A DNA stretch of 64,000 bases from JANNNF01 sp963772935 (lineage in GTDB: Bacteria > Pseudomonadota > Alphaproteobacteria > Rhodobacterales > Rhodobacteraceae), in contig CAVYZK010000009.1 of the NCBI GenBank assembly GCA_963772935.1, forward strand, positions 1,488,001 to 1,552,000, read 5' to 3'. The translations under genes and the position numbers were made by a program. Positions 54,648 to 64,000 of the stretch are shown here, piece after piece. The notes under the pieces are model-generated. The model saw only the letters and a list, made by a program, of their open reading frames with translations, was not told the origin of the DNA and made no database searches. Position 1 is the stretch's first letter. Each line of letters opens with the position of its first letter.

Positions 54648-57490
54648 CTATTCGGCAGCCTCGGCGTAGGATTCAACCGGCGGGCAGGTGCAGATCAGGT
54701 TGCGGTCGCCGAACACATTGTCGACCCGGCCAATCGGCGGCCAGTATTTATCCACCCGGAAGGCCCCGGGCGGGAAACAGCCCTGCTCGCGGCTATATTG
54801 CACGGGTCCAGTCGGCCACCAGATCGTTGACAGTGTGCGGCGCATGGCGCAAGGGGCTGTTTTCGCTGGATATCTCGCCTGCCTCTACACTTGCGATTTC
54901 CGCGCGGATCGCCAGCATCGCGGTGATGAAACGGTCGATCTCGGCCTTGGTTTCAGATTCAGTCGGTTCCACCATCAGGGTGCCCGCCACCGGCCAGCTC
55001 ATCGTAGGAGCATGGAAACCGTTGTCGATCAACCGCTTGGCGATATCGTCCACCGTCACCCCCACCTCGGCAAAGGGGCGGGTGTCCAGAATACACTCAT
55101 GCGCCACCCGCCCCTTGTTCCCCATGAACAGGATCGGATAGGCCCCCGCCAGTTTTGCCGCGATGTAATTGGCGTTCAGAATAGCCACCCGCGTCGCCTG
55201 TGCCAGCCCCTCGCCGCCCATCATCAGGCAATAGGCCCATGATATCAGCAGGATAGAGGCCGACCCATAAGGAGCCGCAGAAACCGGCCCCTCCTCTCCA
55301 CCCGTCTCAGGATGCCCGGGAAGGTAGGGCGCAAGATGCGCTTTCACGCCAATCGGCCCCATCCCCGGCCCGCCGCCGCCATGCGGAATGGCAAAGGTCT
55401 TGTGCAGGTTCAGGTGGGATACGTCCGACCCGATCTCCCCCGGTTTCACCAGCCCGACCAGCGCGTTGAGATTGGCCCCATCCAGATAAACCTGCCCGCC
55501 AAATTCATGGGTAATGTCGCAGATGTCGCGGACGGTTTCTTCAAACACACCATGGGTAGAGGGATAGGTGATCATGCAGGCGGCAAGATTGGCCCCGGCC
55601 TTTTCCGCCTTGGCGCGAAAATCCTCGATATCCACATCGCCGTTCGGGGCGGATTTCACCACCACCACGTCCATCCCCGCCATCTGCGCTGACGCCGGGT
55701 TGGTGCCATGCGCCGAAACCGGGATCAGGCAAATCCGGCGATGCGCCTCTCCCCTGCGACCGGTGATAGGCGAGGATGGTCAGCAGCCCCGCATATTCGC
55801 CCTGCGCGCCAGAATTGGGCTGCATCGACATGGCGTCATAGCCGGTGACCTCGCACAGCTTTTTGCCAAGATCGTCAATGGCATAGGCATAGCCCGCCGC
55901 CTGATCGCGCGGCGCGAACGGGTGGAGCGAGCCAAATTCGGGCCAGGTGATCGGCATCATTTCCGCCGCCGCGTTCAGCTTCATCGTGCAAGACCCAAGC
56001 GGGATCATCGCGCGGTCCAGCGCCAGATCGCGGTCCGACAAGCGGCGCATGTAGCGCATCATCTCGGATTCGGCCCGGTTCATGTGGAACACCGGATGGG
56101 TCAGAAACGCCGTCTCGCGCAGCATATCCTCGGGGAAGCCAAGCGTGGCACGGTGCGGCGGAACCCCTTGAATACCAAAGGCTTTCAGGATGCGCACCAG
56201 AACCGCCTCATCCGTCGTCTCGTCCAGCGAAATCCCCACCCGGTCGGTGCCGATCTTGCGGAAGTTCAACCCTTCATGTCGCGCGGCAGCCATGATGCCC
56301 GCCTGCCCCACCCCAACCTCAATCGTAATGGTGTCAAAAAACGCCTTGGGCGAAACCTTCGCCCCCGCCGCTTTCAAGGCCTTTGCCAGCCGGACGGTGC
56401 GGAAATGCACCCGCTCCGCCATCGCCCGCAGCCCCTTAGGCCCATGAAACACCGCATAAAAACTGGCCATCACCGCCAGCAAAGCCTGTGCGGTACAGAC
56501 GTTCGACGTGGCCTTTTCGCGGCGGATATGCTGCTCGCGCGTCTGCAAGGACAGCCGGTAGGCCTGATTGCCGCGCGCATCGACCGACACGCCCACAATC
56601 CGCCCCGGCATCGCGCGTTTCAGATCATCGCGGCACGACATGAACGCCGCATGCGGCCCGCCATACCCCATCGGCACCCCGAACCGCTGGCTGGACCCGA
56701 CCGCAATATCCGCGCCCATGGCCCCCGGTTCTTTCAGCAGACACAGCGCCAGCAGATCCGTCGCCACAATCGCAATCGCCTTGGTCGCGTGCAAGGCGCT
56801 GATTTCAGGCGTGAAATCGCGCACATGGCCATAGCTGCCGGGATACTGGAAGATCGCGCCGAACACCTTGGACGGGTCCAGATTGTCCACCTCATCCTCA
56901 ATGATCTCGATCCCCAGAGGCAGCGCCCGGGTGCGGATCACGGCAATGGTTTGCGGATGGCAGAACCGGTCCACAAAAAACGCCCGCGCTTTCGATTTCG
57001 CGCTGCGTTCCGCCATCGCCATCGCCTCGGCCGCCGCCGTCGCCTCGTCCAGCAGGCTCGCGTTGGCCACCGGCAAGCCGGTCAGGTCCGCCACCATGGT
57101 CTGGTAGTTCAGCAAGGCCTCCAGCCGGCCTTGCGCGATCTCGGGCTGATAGGGGGTGTAGGCGGTGTACCACGCTGGATTCTCAAGGATATTCCGCTGG
57201 ATCGCCGGTGGCGTGACAGTGCCGTAATAGCCCTGCCCGATCAGGCTGACCATCACGGTATTCTGCGCCGCCACGTCCCGCATCTTGGCCAGCAGCTCAT
57301 GTTCCGCCAGCGGTGCCCATGTCAAAGGGGCCGCCTGACGGATGCCCTTCGGCACCGTCTGGTCGATCAACTCGTCCAGCGACCCCACCCCGACCGCGGC
57401 CAGCATCTGGTCCATCTCGGCAGGCGACGGGCCGATGTGGCGGCGGTTGGCAAAATCGTAGGGGTTATAGTCGGTCGGGACAAAAGCCAT
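54648..57490 (-). CDS. gcvP: Glycine dehydrogenase (P-protein), two single-base frameshifts
   Basis: About 946 residues after removing two bases, the normal full length. P-protein decarboxylates glycine using PLP; the HK motif is in SHLNLHKTFAIPHGGGGPG. Break 1 lies around 55751-55754: QGRGASPDLP should read QGEAHRRICLIPVSAHGTNPASA if one G of GGGG is removed. Break 2 is at 54798-54799: WTRAI-stop should read WTRAYSREQGCF. Start ATG 57490 (MAFVPTDYNPYDF). Third gene of the gcvT-gcvH-gcvP operon under the glycine riboswitch. Confidence 0.93.
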
Positions 57491-57494
57491 TGGA

Positions 57495-57569
57495 AAACCC
57501 TGAGTTATGGGGAGCCGCAAATCCCCGGGAAGGAATTTGCAAAAAATCTTCGAAGATTTTCGGGCGGGG
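57495..57569. repeat. Palindromic repeat between gcvP and gcvH, copy D
   Basis: AAAATCTTCGAAGATTTT (57543-57560) is a perfect 18-base palindrome. Just upstream is GAAGGAATTTGC, the 12 bases also present near 21.13 kb. It sits in the transcribed spacer inside the gcv operon, so a hairpin in the mRNA is expected. Confidence 0.6.
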
Positions 57570-57929
57570 TCAGCCGATCAGTTCGGCATATTCATCCTCG
57601 TCCATGAACTGATCCAGCACATCCAGATCATCGACCTTGAGCTTGAAGAACCACGCAGCCCCGGTCGGGTCCACGTTTACCAGCCCCGGATTGTCGGCCA
57701 GCTTGTCATTCACCGCGACGATCTCGCCATCAATCGGGGCCAGAATATCCGATGCCGCTTTGACGCTTTCGATCACCACGACTTCCTCGCCTTCCGAGAC
57801 CATCGCCTCAACCTCGGGCAGTTCCACGAACACCACGTCGCCCAACTGGGTCGCCGCATGTTCGGTGATGCCGACGACGACCAGATCGCCCTCGATGCGC
57901 AGCCATTCGTGATCCTTGGTGTATTTCAT
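57570..57929 (-). CDS. gcvH: Glycine cleavage system H protein
   Basis: This 119-residue carrier protein has the lipoylated lysine at about residue 57 in VVIESVKAASD. It shuttles the aminomethyl group between P-, T- and L-proteins. Starts with MKYTKDHEWL. It lies 9 bases from gcvT and about 80 bases from gcvP; the frame is intact, unlike its neighbours. Confidence 0.96.
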   Translation of the reverse strand: MKYTKDHEWLRIEGDLVVVGITEHAATQLGDVVFVELPEVEAMVSEGEEVVVIESVKAASDILAPIDGEIVAVNDKLADNPGLVNVDPTGAAWFFKLKVDDLDVLDQFMDEDEYAELIG

Positions 57930-57938
57930 CAGTTTGCC

Positions 57939-59061
57939 TCAGCGTTTGTAAGTGGTGGGATGGAAAGGAAGATCGGCGACCGTCACCGCCAGCCGCTTGC
58001 CGCGCACCTCGCCCAGCAGGGCAGTGCCGGGGGCGGCAAAGGCTGTGGCGACATAGCCCATGGCAACGGGGGCCTGCACCGAGGGGCCAAATCCGCCTGA
58101 CGTCACGCGGCCAATGGGCGTACCATCTGGCGCAAACAATTCGGTGCCCTCGCGCATCGGCGCGCGCCCTTCGGGCCGCAGACCCACGCGGCGACGGTCC
58201 GCCCCATCAGTCAGTTCCCGCAAGATGCGCTCCGCCCCCGGAAAGCCGCCCGCCCGCGCGCCACCGCTGCGGCGTACCTTCTGGATGGCCCAAGTCAGGC
58301 CCGCCTCGACCGGACTGGTGCTTTCGTCGATATCATGGCCGTAAAGGCACAACCCCGCCTCCAGCCGCAAACTGTCGCGCGCGCCAAGGCCGATGGGCAT
58401 CACCCCCGGGCGTGCCAGCAACGCCCGCGCCAAGCCTTCGGCCCCACCATCGGGTACCGAGATTTCAAACCCATCCTCGCCGGTATAGCCCGACCGCGAA
58501 ATCCACAGCGCACCGAACAGCGTGTCAAATACCGCCACATCCATGAACCGCATCGCCGCCACCTGCGGCACCAGCACCGCCAGCGCGGCCTCGGCCCCCG
58601 GCCCTTGCAGGGCCAGCAATGCGCGGTCCGTCACCGGCACCACATCGGCCACCGCACGCAAGATGCGCCTGCATATGGGCCACATCCGCCGCCTTGCAGC
58701 CTGCGTTGACCACAACAAACAGGTGATCGCCCCGGTTGGCAAACATCAGATCATCCAGAATGCCGCCTGCATCGTTGGTGAACAGGCCATAGCGTTGCCG
58801 CCGCTCGGGCAAGCTTGCCACATCGACCGGCATCAGCGCCTCGAAACCCGCGACCAGTGCCGCCATGCCCGACCGGGGCCGCAACAGAACCTGGCCCATG
58901 TGGCTCACGTCAAACAGCCCTGCGGCAGAGCGTGTGTGCAGATGTTCCGCCATCACCCCCGGGGGATATTGCACCGGCATCTCGTAGCCTGCGAAGGGCA
59001 CCATCCGGCCCCCCAATTCCACATGCAGGTCATGCAAACCCAGCTTCAAAAGTTCGGTCAA
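57939..59061 (-). CDS. gcvT: Aminomethyltransferase (T-protein), single-base frameshift
   Basis: About 373 residues after removing one base. The N-terminal TELLKLGLHDLHVELGGRM and FDVSHMGQ are present, and the C-terminal half carries RSGYTGEDGFEI and the barrel domain. The frame breaks near residue 134: CATCTTGCG on the minus strand should be CATCTGCG (MQAHL | RAVADVVPVTDRALLALQGP). The extra base is at 58660-58661 (AA). The start is inferred as TTG 59061 (LTELLK), because the ATG at 59088 has GGAGGT immediately next to it and lies outside family homology. First gene of gcvTHP. Confidence 0.9.
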
Positions 59062-59134
59062 ACCGCCACCCCTGTTCTTGCCGGTCATACCTCCGGCATC
59101 GCCAAAAACAGGAGGAAGCCCCCTGCCCTACGAT

Positions 59135-59316
59135 GCCCCCTCTGTCCTTGCCCGAAACGGGGCGCCTGAGAATGTTATCCCTTCGGCGGCCCCGCATCAT
59201 CTGCAAGGCACTCTCCAGAGTCTGTCTGTCAGAACGGTCCGTTGCGCCTGAGAGTTTACCGGGGCGGTTGCTCCTTCGGCACCGTCAGGGGCTGCCCCCT
59301 GCCGGATTCTCCCGAT
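59135..59316 (-). ncRNA. Tandem glycine riboswitch
   Basis: On the minus strand two glycine aptamers lie in series before gcvT. Aptamer 1 (about 59315-59225): GGGAGAATCC, GGTGCCGAAGGAGCAA, ACTCTCAGGC and TCTGACAGA. Aptamer 2 (59220 to about 59136): CTCTGGAGAG, GCCGCCGAAGGGATAA, ATTCTCAGGC and GGACAGAGGG. These match the conserved core of the family, including the junction CTCAGG and terminal GGACAGA. The cooperative switch should turn on gcvTHP when glycine is plentiful. Confidence 0.93.
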
Positions 59317-59401
59317 CCTGACCCCTCTTGGTTAGCGGGCCATCCCGGCCGTGACAAGGGGGGAAATCAAAACCGACGCATTGGGCGCAGGCAGCGACGC
59401 C

Positions 59402-60790
59402 TCAGGCCGGGTCTACCGGCAACACGCCCGGGGCGGGCGGCGGGGGCGGGGTATGGGCCAATTGCACGCGCGGATTGCGGATCGCATACCAGCCCAACCA
59501 GACCGAAAACAGCCCGAACACAATGCCTCCCACGGCCTGCCCGATCAGCACCCCTTGCGCCCCCCAGATGGTCCCGAACCACAGGGCCACCGGCACAGTC
59601 CCCACCGTGTGGCGACCCCAGTTCACCAGCGTAGACCAGAACGGGCGGCCCAGATTGTTGCACAAGGCATTGGAGGTAAAGATCAACCCGTTGAAAAAGA
59701 ACAACAGGCTCAGCGGTCCGCAGAACAGGAACACCAGTTCACGTGTCAGCCCTTCTGCGCGGAACAGATCGGCGAGCGGCGCACGCACAAGATACAGCAA
59801 CAAGGAAATCGTGGCGATCACCACCGCTGTAAAAATCATGCTGTCGCGAAAAATCTGGCGGACCCGGTCCATACGACCCGCCCCGAGGTTCTGGCCGACA
59901 ATCGGCCCCAAGGCACCTGACAGCGCAAAAATCATCGCGAAGGCAACAGGCGTCAAGCGGCCTGCGATGGCCATGCCTGCCACGGCAGGCTCACCGTACA
60001 CCGCGACCATCCGCGTGACCAAAGCCTGCCCCACGGGCGTCGCCATCTGTGTCAGGATCGCAGGGGCAGAAATGGCCGCGAAGGGGCGCGTGAAATCGGC
60101 CATCCCTGCGCGGGTGATCGGGGCAAACCCGCCGATCCGGTGCCACACCGGCCAAAGGGCGGCCAGCAGCATCACCAGCCGCGACCCTGCCCCGGCCAGT
60201 GCCGCCCCGGTCAGTTCCAGATCAGCCCACAGGATAAGCACCGGATCAAGCGCCGCCAGGGCCACGGCCCCCCACACGGTCACCATCATCGACTGCCGGG
60301 CCTCACCATAGGCCCGCAAAACCGCAGCCCCCATGATCGCCACGATCAACAAAGGCTGGCTCAGCGTGTAAACCTGCAAAAACTCCAGCGTCTTGTCGGC
60401 GGTGCGCCCGGTGGCCCCGATCAATTCCACGATCCAAGGCAGCGACAGCCAGACAACCGCCGTGAAAACCACCCCCAGCACCGCGCCCAGCACAAGGCCA
60501 GTGGTCGCGCGTTCGCGGGCAAGGGGCAGATCGCGCGCTCCTGCCGCTTGCGCCACCATGACCGTCACCCCGATGGATAGACCGATGCCAAACGCGGTTG
60601 TGAAAAACATCACTGCGCCTGCATAGCCGACCGCGGCCGTCAGATCAGGGTCACCGATCCAACTGATGTAGACCATGTTGATCAGGTCAACGATGAAGAT
60701 CGACATCAACCCGACCGAGGCTGTCAGCGACATCACCGCTATGTGTCGCAGCAGATTACCCTCGACAAACTTTGCCTGCGGTGACGCCAT
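59402..60790 (-). CDS. MATE family efflux transporter
   Basis: This protein of about 462 residues has 12 transmembrane segments of the MOP superfamily, exporting cationic drugs or metabolites by Na+ or H+ antiport. Signatures: GIGLSIGVTVMVAQAAGA, TPVGQALVTRMVAVYGEPAVAGMAIAGRL and SGALGPIVGQNLGAGRMDRV. Start ATG 60790 (MASPQAKFVEGNLLRHI); a longer frame to 60850 is unsupported. It lies just upstream of the glycine riboswitch but is a separate unit. Substrate unknown. Confidence 0.9.
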   Translation of the reverse strand: MASPQAKFVEGNLLRHIAVMSLTASVGLMSIFIVDLINMVYISWIGDPDLTAAVGYAGAVMFFTTAFGIGLSIGVTVMVAQAAGARDLPLARERATTGLVLGAVLGVVFTAVVWLSLPWIVELIGATGRTADKTLEFLQVYTLSQPLLIVAIMGAAVLRAYGEARQSMMVTVWGAVALAALDPVLILWADLELTGAALAGAGSRLVMLLAALWPVWHRIGGFAPITRAGMADFTRPFAAISAPAILTQMATPVGQALVTRMVAVYGEPAVAGMAIAGRLTPVAFAMIFALSGALGPIVGQNLGAGRMDRVRQIFRDSMIFTAVVIATISLLLYLVRAPLADLFRAEGLTRELVFLFCGPLSLLFFFNGLIFTSNALCNNLGRPFWSTLVNWGRHTVGTVPVALWFGTIWGAQGVLIGQAVGGIVFGLFSVWLGWYAIRNPRVQLAHTPPPPPAPGVLPVDPA

Positions 60791-60830
60791 TGCGCGATCT
60801 GCCTTCACATTGCGGAAAATAGTCAGGGGG

Positions 60831-60847
60831 CCGGGGGCTTGCCCCGG
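60831..60847 (-). terminator. Hairpin after gltX
   Basis: CCGGGG-gcttg-CCCCGG lies 13 bases beyond the gltX stop on the minus strand. No long T-run follows, so it may be a weak terminator or attenuate readthrough into the MATE gene. Confidence 0.45.
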
Positions 60848-60859
60848 CACGCCTGTTGC

Positions 60860-62185
60860 TCAGACAGTCGGCACTTTACGCAACAACGGCATCACATCAG
60901 CCATTTCTGGCCCGTTCTCGCGCCCGGTCAGCGCCCGGCGCAGCGGCATGAACAGCCCCTTGCCCTTGCGCCCCGTTGCCTCTTTCACCGCCGCCGTCCA
61001 AGTGCCCCAGGTGGTCTGATCCCAGGGCTGCGCGGGCAGCAACGCCAACGCCTGCGCCACGAACTCGCGGTCCTCATCCGCCACCAGCGGCACAGCACCA
61101 TTGGCGAACAGATCGGCCCATTCGGCCATATCGTCCAGCACGGTGATGTTGCCCTTGGCCACCGCCCAGAACGCCTGCGCCTGATCATCGGCCACGCCCA
61201 GATCACGGATGCGGTCCTGCACGGCGGCAAACGGCAGACCCTGCACATGATGCCGGGTCAGCGGGAACAGGTCTTCGGCGTCGAACTTGGTCGGGGCAGC
61301 ACCAAACGACCCCACGTCGAAGCCGTCGATCAGTTCCTGCATCGACCCGGCCAATTCCACCGGCTTGGACGACCCGAGCCGCGCCATCAGGCTCAACAGC
61401 GCCATCGGCTCCACCCCCCGCGCCCGCAGGTCGCGCAAGGACAGCACGCCCAGCCGCTTTGACAATTCCTCGCCCTTCGGACCGGTCAGCAGGCTGTGGT
61501 GCGCAAAGGTCGGCGGCACCCCGCCCAAGGCCTTCATGATCTGGATTTGTGTCGCGGTGTTCGTCACATGGTCCGCGCCGCGCACGATATGGGTCACCCC
61601 CATGTCCACGTCATCAACGGACGAGGCAAAGGTATACAGCACCTGACCGTCCGCCTTGATCAGCACCGGGTCAGACACCGACGCCGCGTCAATCGAGATA
61701 TCCCCGATGATCCCGTCCGGCCACTCAATGCGTTCCTGATCCAGACGGAAGCGCCAGTAGCCCTGCCGCCCCTCGGCGCGGTAAGCCTCCTTCTGCGCCT
61801 CGGTCAGGGCCAGTGCGGCCCGGTCATAGACCGGCGGCTTTCCCATGTTCAGCAGCTTCTTGCGCTTCAGGTCCAACTCGACCGGCGACTCGAAGCATTC
61901 ATAGAACCGCCCCGCTGCCTTCAACTGCTCTGCCGCTTCGGCATAGCGCGCCATCCGCTTCGATTGCTGCTCGACCCGGTCATAACGGATGCCCAGCCAG
62001 TCGAGATCGGCCTTCAACCCGTCGATGTATTCCTGCTTGGACCGTTCCTGATCGGTATCATCCAGCCGCAAGATGAACTGCCCCCCCGATTTGCGGGCAA
62101 TCATGTAATTCATCAGCGCAGTGCGCAGATTGCCCACATGGATCCAGCCAGTGGGCGACGGGGCGAAACGAGTGATAACGGTCAT
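60860..62185 (-). CDS. gltX: Glutamyl-tRNA synthetase
   Basis: This 441-residue class I synthetase has HVGN (residues 16-19) as the HIGH motif and ELSKR (KLSKR-equivalent) near residue 240. Start ATG 62185 (MTVITRFAPSPTGW) after GGAG; the open frame continues to 62755 but is a shadow of the opposite-strand zincin. Many alphaproteobacteria carry two GluRS copies, one non-discriminating for the Gln-tRNA pathway; which this is cannot be told. Confidence 0.94.
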   Translation of the reverse strand: MTVITRFAPSPTGWIHVGNLRTALMNYMIARKSGGQFILRLDDTDQERSKQEYIDGLKADLDWLGIRYDRVEQQSKRMARYAEAAEQLKAAGRFYECFESPVELDLKRKKLLNMGKPPVYDRAALALTEAQKEAYRAEGRQGYWRFRLDQERIEWPDGIIGDISIDAASVSDPVLIKADGQVLYTFASSVDDVDMGVTHIVRGADHVTNTATQIQIMKALGGVPPTFAHHSLLTGPKGEELSKRLGVLSLRDLRARGVEPMALLSLMARLGSSKPVELAGSMQELIDGFDVGSFGAAPTKFDAEDLFPLTRHHVQGLPFAAVQDRIRDLGVADDQAQAFWAVAKGNITVLDDMAEWADLFANGAVPLVADEDREFVAQALALLPAQPWDQTTWGTWTAAVKEATGRKGKGLFMPLRRALTGRENGPEMADVMPLLRKVPTV

Positions 62186-62338
62186 GGGAACGGCTCTCCT
62201 TGAACCGCTCTTCCCTGTCACAGGACGCGGTGCTTGTCCAGTTGACCGCAATCCCCCGCCTGCCAATGCCCCCACCCCGGGCGCGGCCCTGAAAGCCAAC
62301 GGCTTTCCAGCGCCCGCCTTTGCGGGTAGCCTCGCCTC

Positions 62339-62749
62339 ATGACACATCCAACCCCTGATACCATCGCCCCCTCTCTCGCGCTGATCGAACAACTCGCGCT
62401 GGAGGCCATCACCACCCTGCCCGACCCCTACCGTGGCCCCGCCATGACGATTGCCCTGCGAATCGTGGATTTCGCCCCCGATGACTTGCTGGAGGCTATG
62501 GGTCTGCATGACGCGTTCGAGTTGACGGGTCTTTACGAAGGCACCCCCATGACCGAGAAATCGGTGATGGACCAACCGACCCAGCCAGACACCATCTGGC
62601 TGTTCCGCCGCCCGATCCTTGATGAATGGGCCGAACGCGGCGATGTGTCGATCGGCGATCTGGTCACCCATGTGCTTATCCACGAACTGGCCCATCACTT
62701 CGGCTGGTCGGACGAGGATATCGCGGCGATTGATCCGTGGTGGGAATAG
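62339..62749 (+). CDS. Small metallopeptidase-like zincin (DUF1025 family)
   Basis: This 136-residue protein has the zinc motif HELAHHFGWSDEDI near the C-terminus (HExxH) and a conserved GLYEGTPM segment. It belongs to the minimal zincin family of unknown physiological substrate. Divergent from gltX. ATG at 62339. Confidence 0.88.
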   Translation: MTHPTPDTIAPSLALIEQLALEAITTLPDPYRGPAMTIALRIVDFAPDDLLEAMGLHDAFELTGLYEGTPMTEKSVMDQPTQPDTIWLFRRPILDEWAERGDVSIGDLVTHVLIHELAHHFGWSDEDIAAIDPWWE

Positions 62750-62854
62750 GCGCACAGTCGCTGTGCGGCCACGCGCCCCGATGACGCAAGCGTGAGTGGG
62801 GGTTTGCCCCCGTCACGCTATCCTTCCGCCATGCAATTTTCAGGAGGATACCCC

Positions 62855-63784
62855 ATGACGACCCCGATGCTGTCGCGCCGTCAGGCGATGATCGCAGGCG
62901 CCGCCCTGCCGCTGATCCCCGCCTTCGCAGGCTCGACCCAAGCCGCCACCCCGCTGCAAGGGGCGGGAACCCCGCTGTTCAACCGCTTCAAGCTTGGCGG
63001 GTTCGAGGTGACGGCCCTGCTGGCTGGCACCCGCACCTCCGACAAGCCGCAGGAAACCTTCGGCCTGAACGCCACGCCCGAGGAATTTGCTGCCCTGTCC
63101 GCCGCCTCTTTCATTCCCGCCGACAAGACGCAGAATTTCTTTACCCCCACGCTGGTCAATACCGGCGCAGAACTGATCCTGTTCGACACCGGCCTGTCGG
63201 CAGAGGGCACGCTTGCCGCCCTGACCGCCGCTGGCGTCACCGCCGATCAGGTCGATGTGGTGGTGCTGACCCATATGCACGGCGACCATATTGGCGGCAT
63301 GATGAACGGCGACGCGCCGACCTTTGCCAACGCCCGCTATGTGACCGGGGCGGTGGAACACAACCACTGGTCGGGTGCTGCGAACGAAGGTTTTGACAAG
63401 AATGTCAAACCTTTCAACGACAAGATGACCTTCCTTGAAGATGGCGGATCGGTCGCATCTGGCATTACCGCCATGGCCGCTTTTGGCCATTCGCCGGGGC
63501 ACATGACCTACCAGTTGGAAAGCGACGGCCAGCGCCTGATGCTGACCGCCGATACCGCCAACCATTACATCTGGTCGCTGGCCCGCCCCGATTGGGAGGT
63601 GCGCTTTGACGCCGACAAGGCGGCAGGGGCCGCCACCCGCAAGGCCGTGTTCGGCATGATCGCTGCCGACAAGATCCCCTTCATCGGCTATCACATGCCC
63701 TTCCCGGCGCTTGGCTATGTCGAGGCTCAGGATGGCGGCTTCCGCTATGTGCCCGCCAGCTACCAGATGCTGCTGAACGGCTGA
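62855..63784 (+). CDS. Tat-exported metallo-beta-lactamase fold hydrolase
   Basis: This 309-residue protein has an N-terminal twin-arginine signal (SRRQAMIAGAALPLIPAFAGSTQA). The MBL metal motif THMHGDH has H140, H142, D144 and H145. Further ligands are expected in GHSPGHM and TADTANH (H, D). The family includes quorum-quenching lactonase-like and other hydrolases; the substrate is unknown. Start ATG 62855 after AGGAGG (62841-62846); the frame is open upstream to 62792 but unsupported. Confidence 0.9.
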   Translation: MTTPMLSRRQAMIAGAALPLIPAFAGSTQAATPLQGAGTPLFNRFKLGGFEVTALLAGTRTSDKPQETFGLNATPEEFAALSAASFIPADKTQNFFTPTLVNTGAELILFDTGLSAEGTLAALTAAGVTADQVDVVVLTHMHGDHIGGMMNGDAPTFANARYVTGAVEHNHWSGAANEGFDKNVKPFNDKMTFLEDGGSVASGITAMAAFGHSPGHMTYQLESDGQRLMLTADTANHYIWSLARPDWEVRFDADKAAGAATRKAVFGMIAADKIPFIGYHMPFPALGYVEAQDGGFRYVPASYQMLLNG

Positions 63785-63790
63785 AGCGTT

Positions 63791-63817
63791 TGGCCCGGCC
63801 CCGATAGGGCCGGGCCA
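63791..63817. terminator. Hairpin between convergent genes
   Basis: TGGCCCGGCCC and GGGCCGGGCCA flank a 5-base loop, seven bases after the MBL gene stop and before the SDR stop. Probably a shared terminator, though the T-run is short. Confidence 0.6.
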
Positions 63818-63820
63818 TTG

Positions 63821-64000
63821 TTACCGCCCTGCGGCCGTAAAGGCCGCAACGGCATCGCCACCTGCGGGCAGGGCCATCGGGCTGGTGGGGTCGGTTGCTG
63901 CGCGCCAGACCACCTGCGCCACATCCTCCACCTGCGTGCCGCCCGACCCTGCGATGGTGCGTGCAAATACATCGCGCGCAAAACCCGCATAGGCCTCGGG
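63821..64000 (-). CDS. Short-chain dehydrogenase/reductase, C-terminal fragment
   Basis: The stop is TAA at 63821-63823 (minus strand) and the frame continues off the right edge. About 59 residues are visible, with VEDVAQVVWRAATDPTSPMALPAGGDAVA near the end. This is the typical C-terminal helix-strand of SDR oxidoreductases (VAxAVxxAATDP...YPAGxDA). The Rossmann and YxxxK parts are outside the window, so cofactor and substrate cannot be stated. Confidence 0.65.
   Translation of the reverse strand, partial: PEAYAGFARDVFARTIAGSGGTQVEDVAQVVWRAATDPTSPMALPAGGDAVAAFTAAGR

Noticed and set aside
55568..57607. Long plus-strand open frame across gcvP
   Set aside because: Antisense of gcvP with shadow composition.

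Overview
The window is a GC-rich, densely coded stretch of an alphaproteobacterial chromosome, most probably Rhodobacteraceae (Rhodobacter/Tabrizicola/Gemmobacter-like). The evidence is gene content and order: DUF1467 beside methylmalonyl-CoA epimerase, the miaB...phoH-ybeY-corC-lnt-metK block, a membrane-anchored cytochrome c divergent from pheA, and a SAM/SAH riboswitch before metK, a class known essentially from Rhodobacterales. It looks like core chromosome: I see no integrase, transposase, phage gene, CRISPR array, tRNA or rRNA.

Layout. 0-5.6 kb: EF-hand protein, DUF983 protein, NUDIX hydrolase, fatty acid desaturase, XRE-type regulator, two lipoproteins, aldo/keto reductase. 5.6-15.5 kb: YceI protein, metG, a large unknown exported protein, short YigZ/IMPACT protein plus M48 lipoprotein peptidase, GNAT enzyme, response regulator, methylmalonyl-CoA epimerase, CysZ/EI24-like membrane protein and nitroreductase. 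15.5-21 kb: an orphan 450-bp gap, the DUF1800/DUF1501 export pair, DUF1993 protein and aspS. 21-28 kb: pabC/pabB, an amino acid permease and carB. 28-36 kb (minus strand): metK under a SAM/SAH riboswitch, lnt, corC, ybeY, phoH, a lipoprotein/OmpA pair sharing a 31-residue motif, and miaB. 36-42 kb: GFA protein, glycosyltransferase-like protein, HAD phosphatase, D-Ala-D-Ala carboxypeptidase with SPOR domain, FAH-family hydrolase and a GT4 glycosyltransferase. 42-48 kb: a complete yejABEF peptide ABC importer. 48-54.6 kb: cytochrome c, pheA, SRPBCC protein, azlCD-nudC and an RTX protein with a predicted seven-bladed propeller. 54.6-59.3 kb: gcvTHP behind a tandem glycine riboswitch. 59.4-64 kb: MATE exporter, gltX, a small zincin, a Tat-exported metallo-beta-lactamase-fold protein and the 3' end of an SDR gene.

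The strongest anomaly is a set of nine single-base insertions that break otherwise well conserved genes (desaturase, DUF1501, DUF1800 twice, aspS, lnt, gcvP twice, gcvT). Each is repaired by removing one base, and most lie in short homopolymers. AspS is normally essential, so uncorrected consensus errors are the most economical explanation. The affected genes are annotated here as single genes.

The other notable signals are the two metabolite riboswitches, the propeller-RTX protein, the paired motif beside miaB, and a family of palindromic intergenic repeats around 5.7, 21.1, 49.9 and 57.5 kb.
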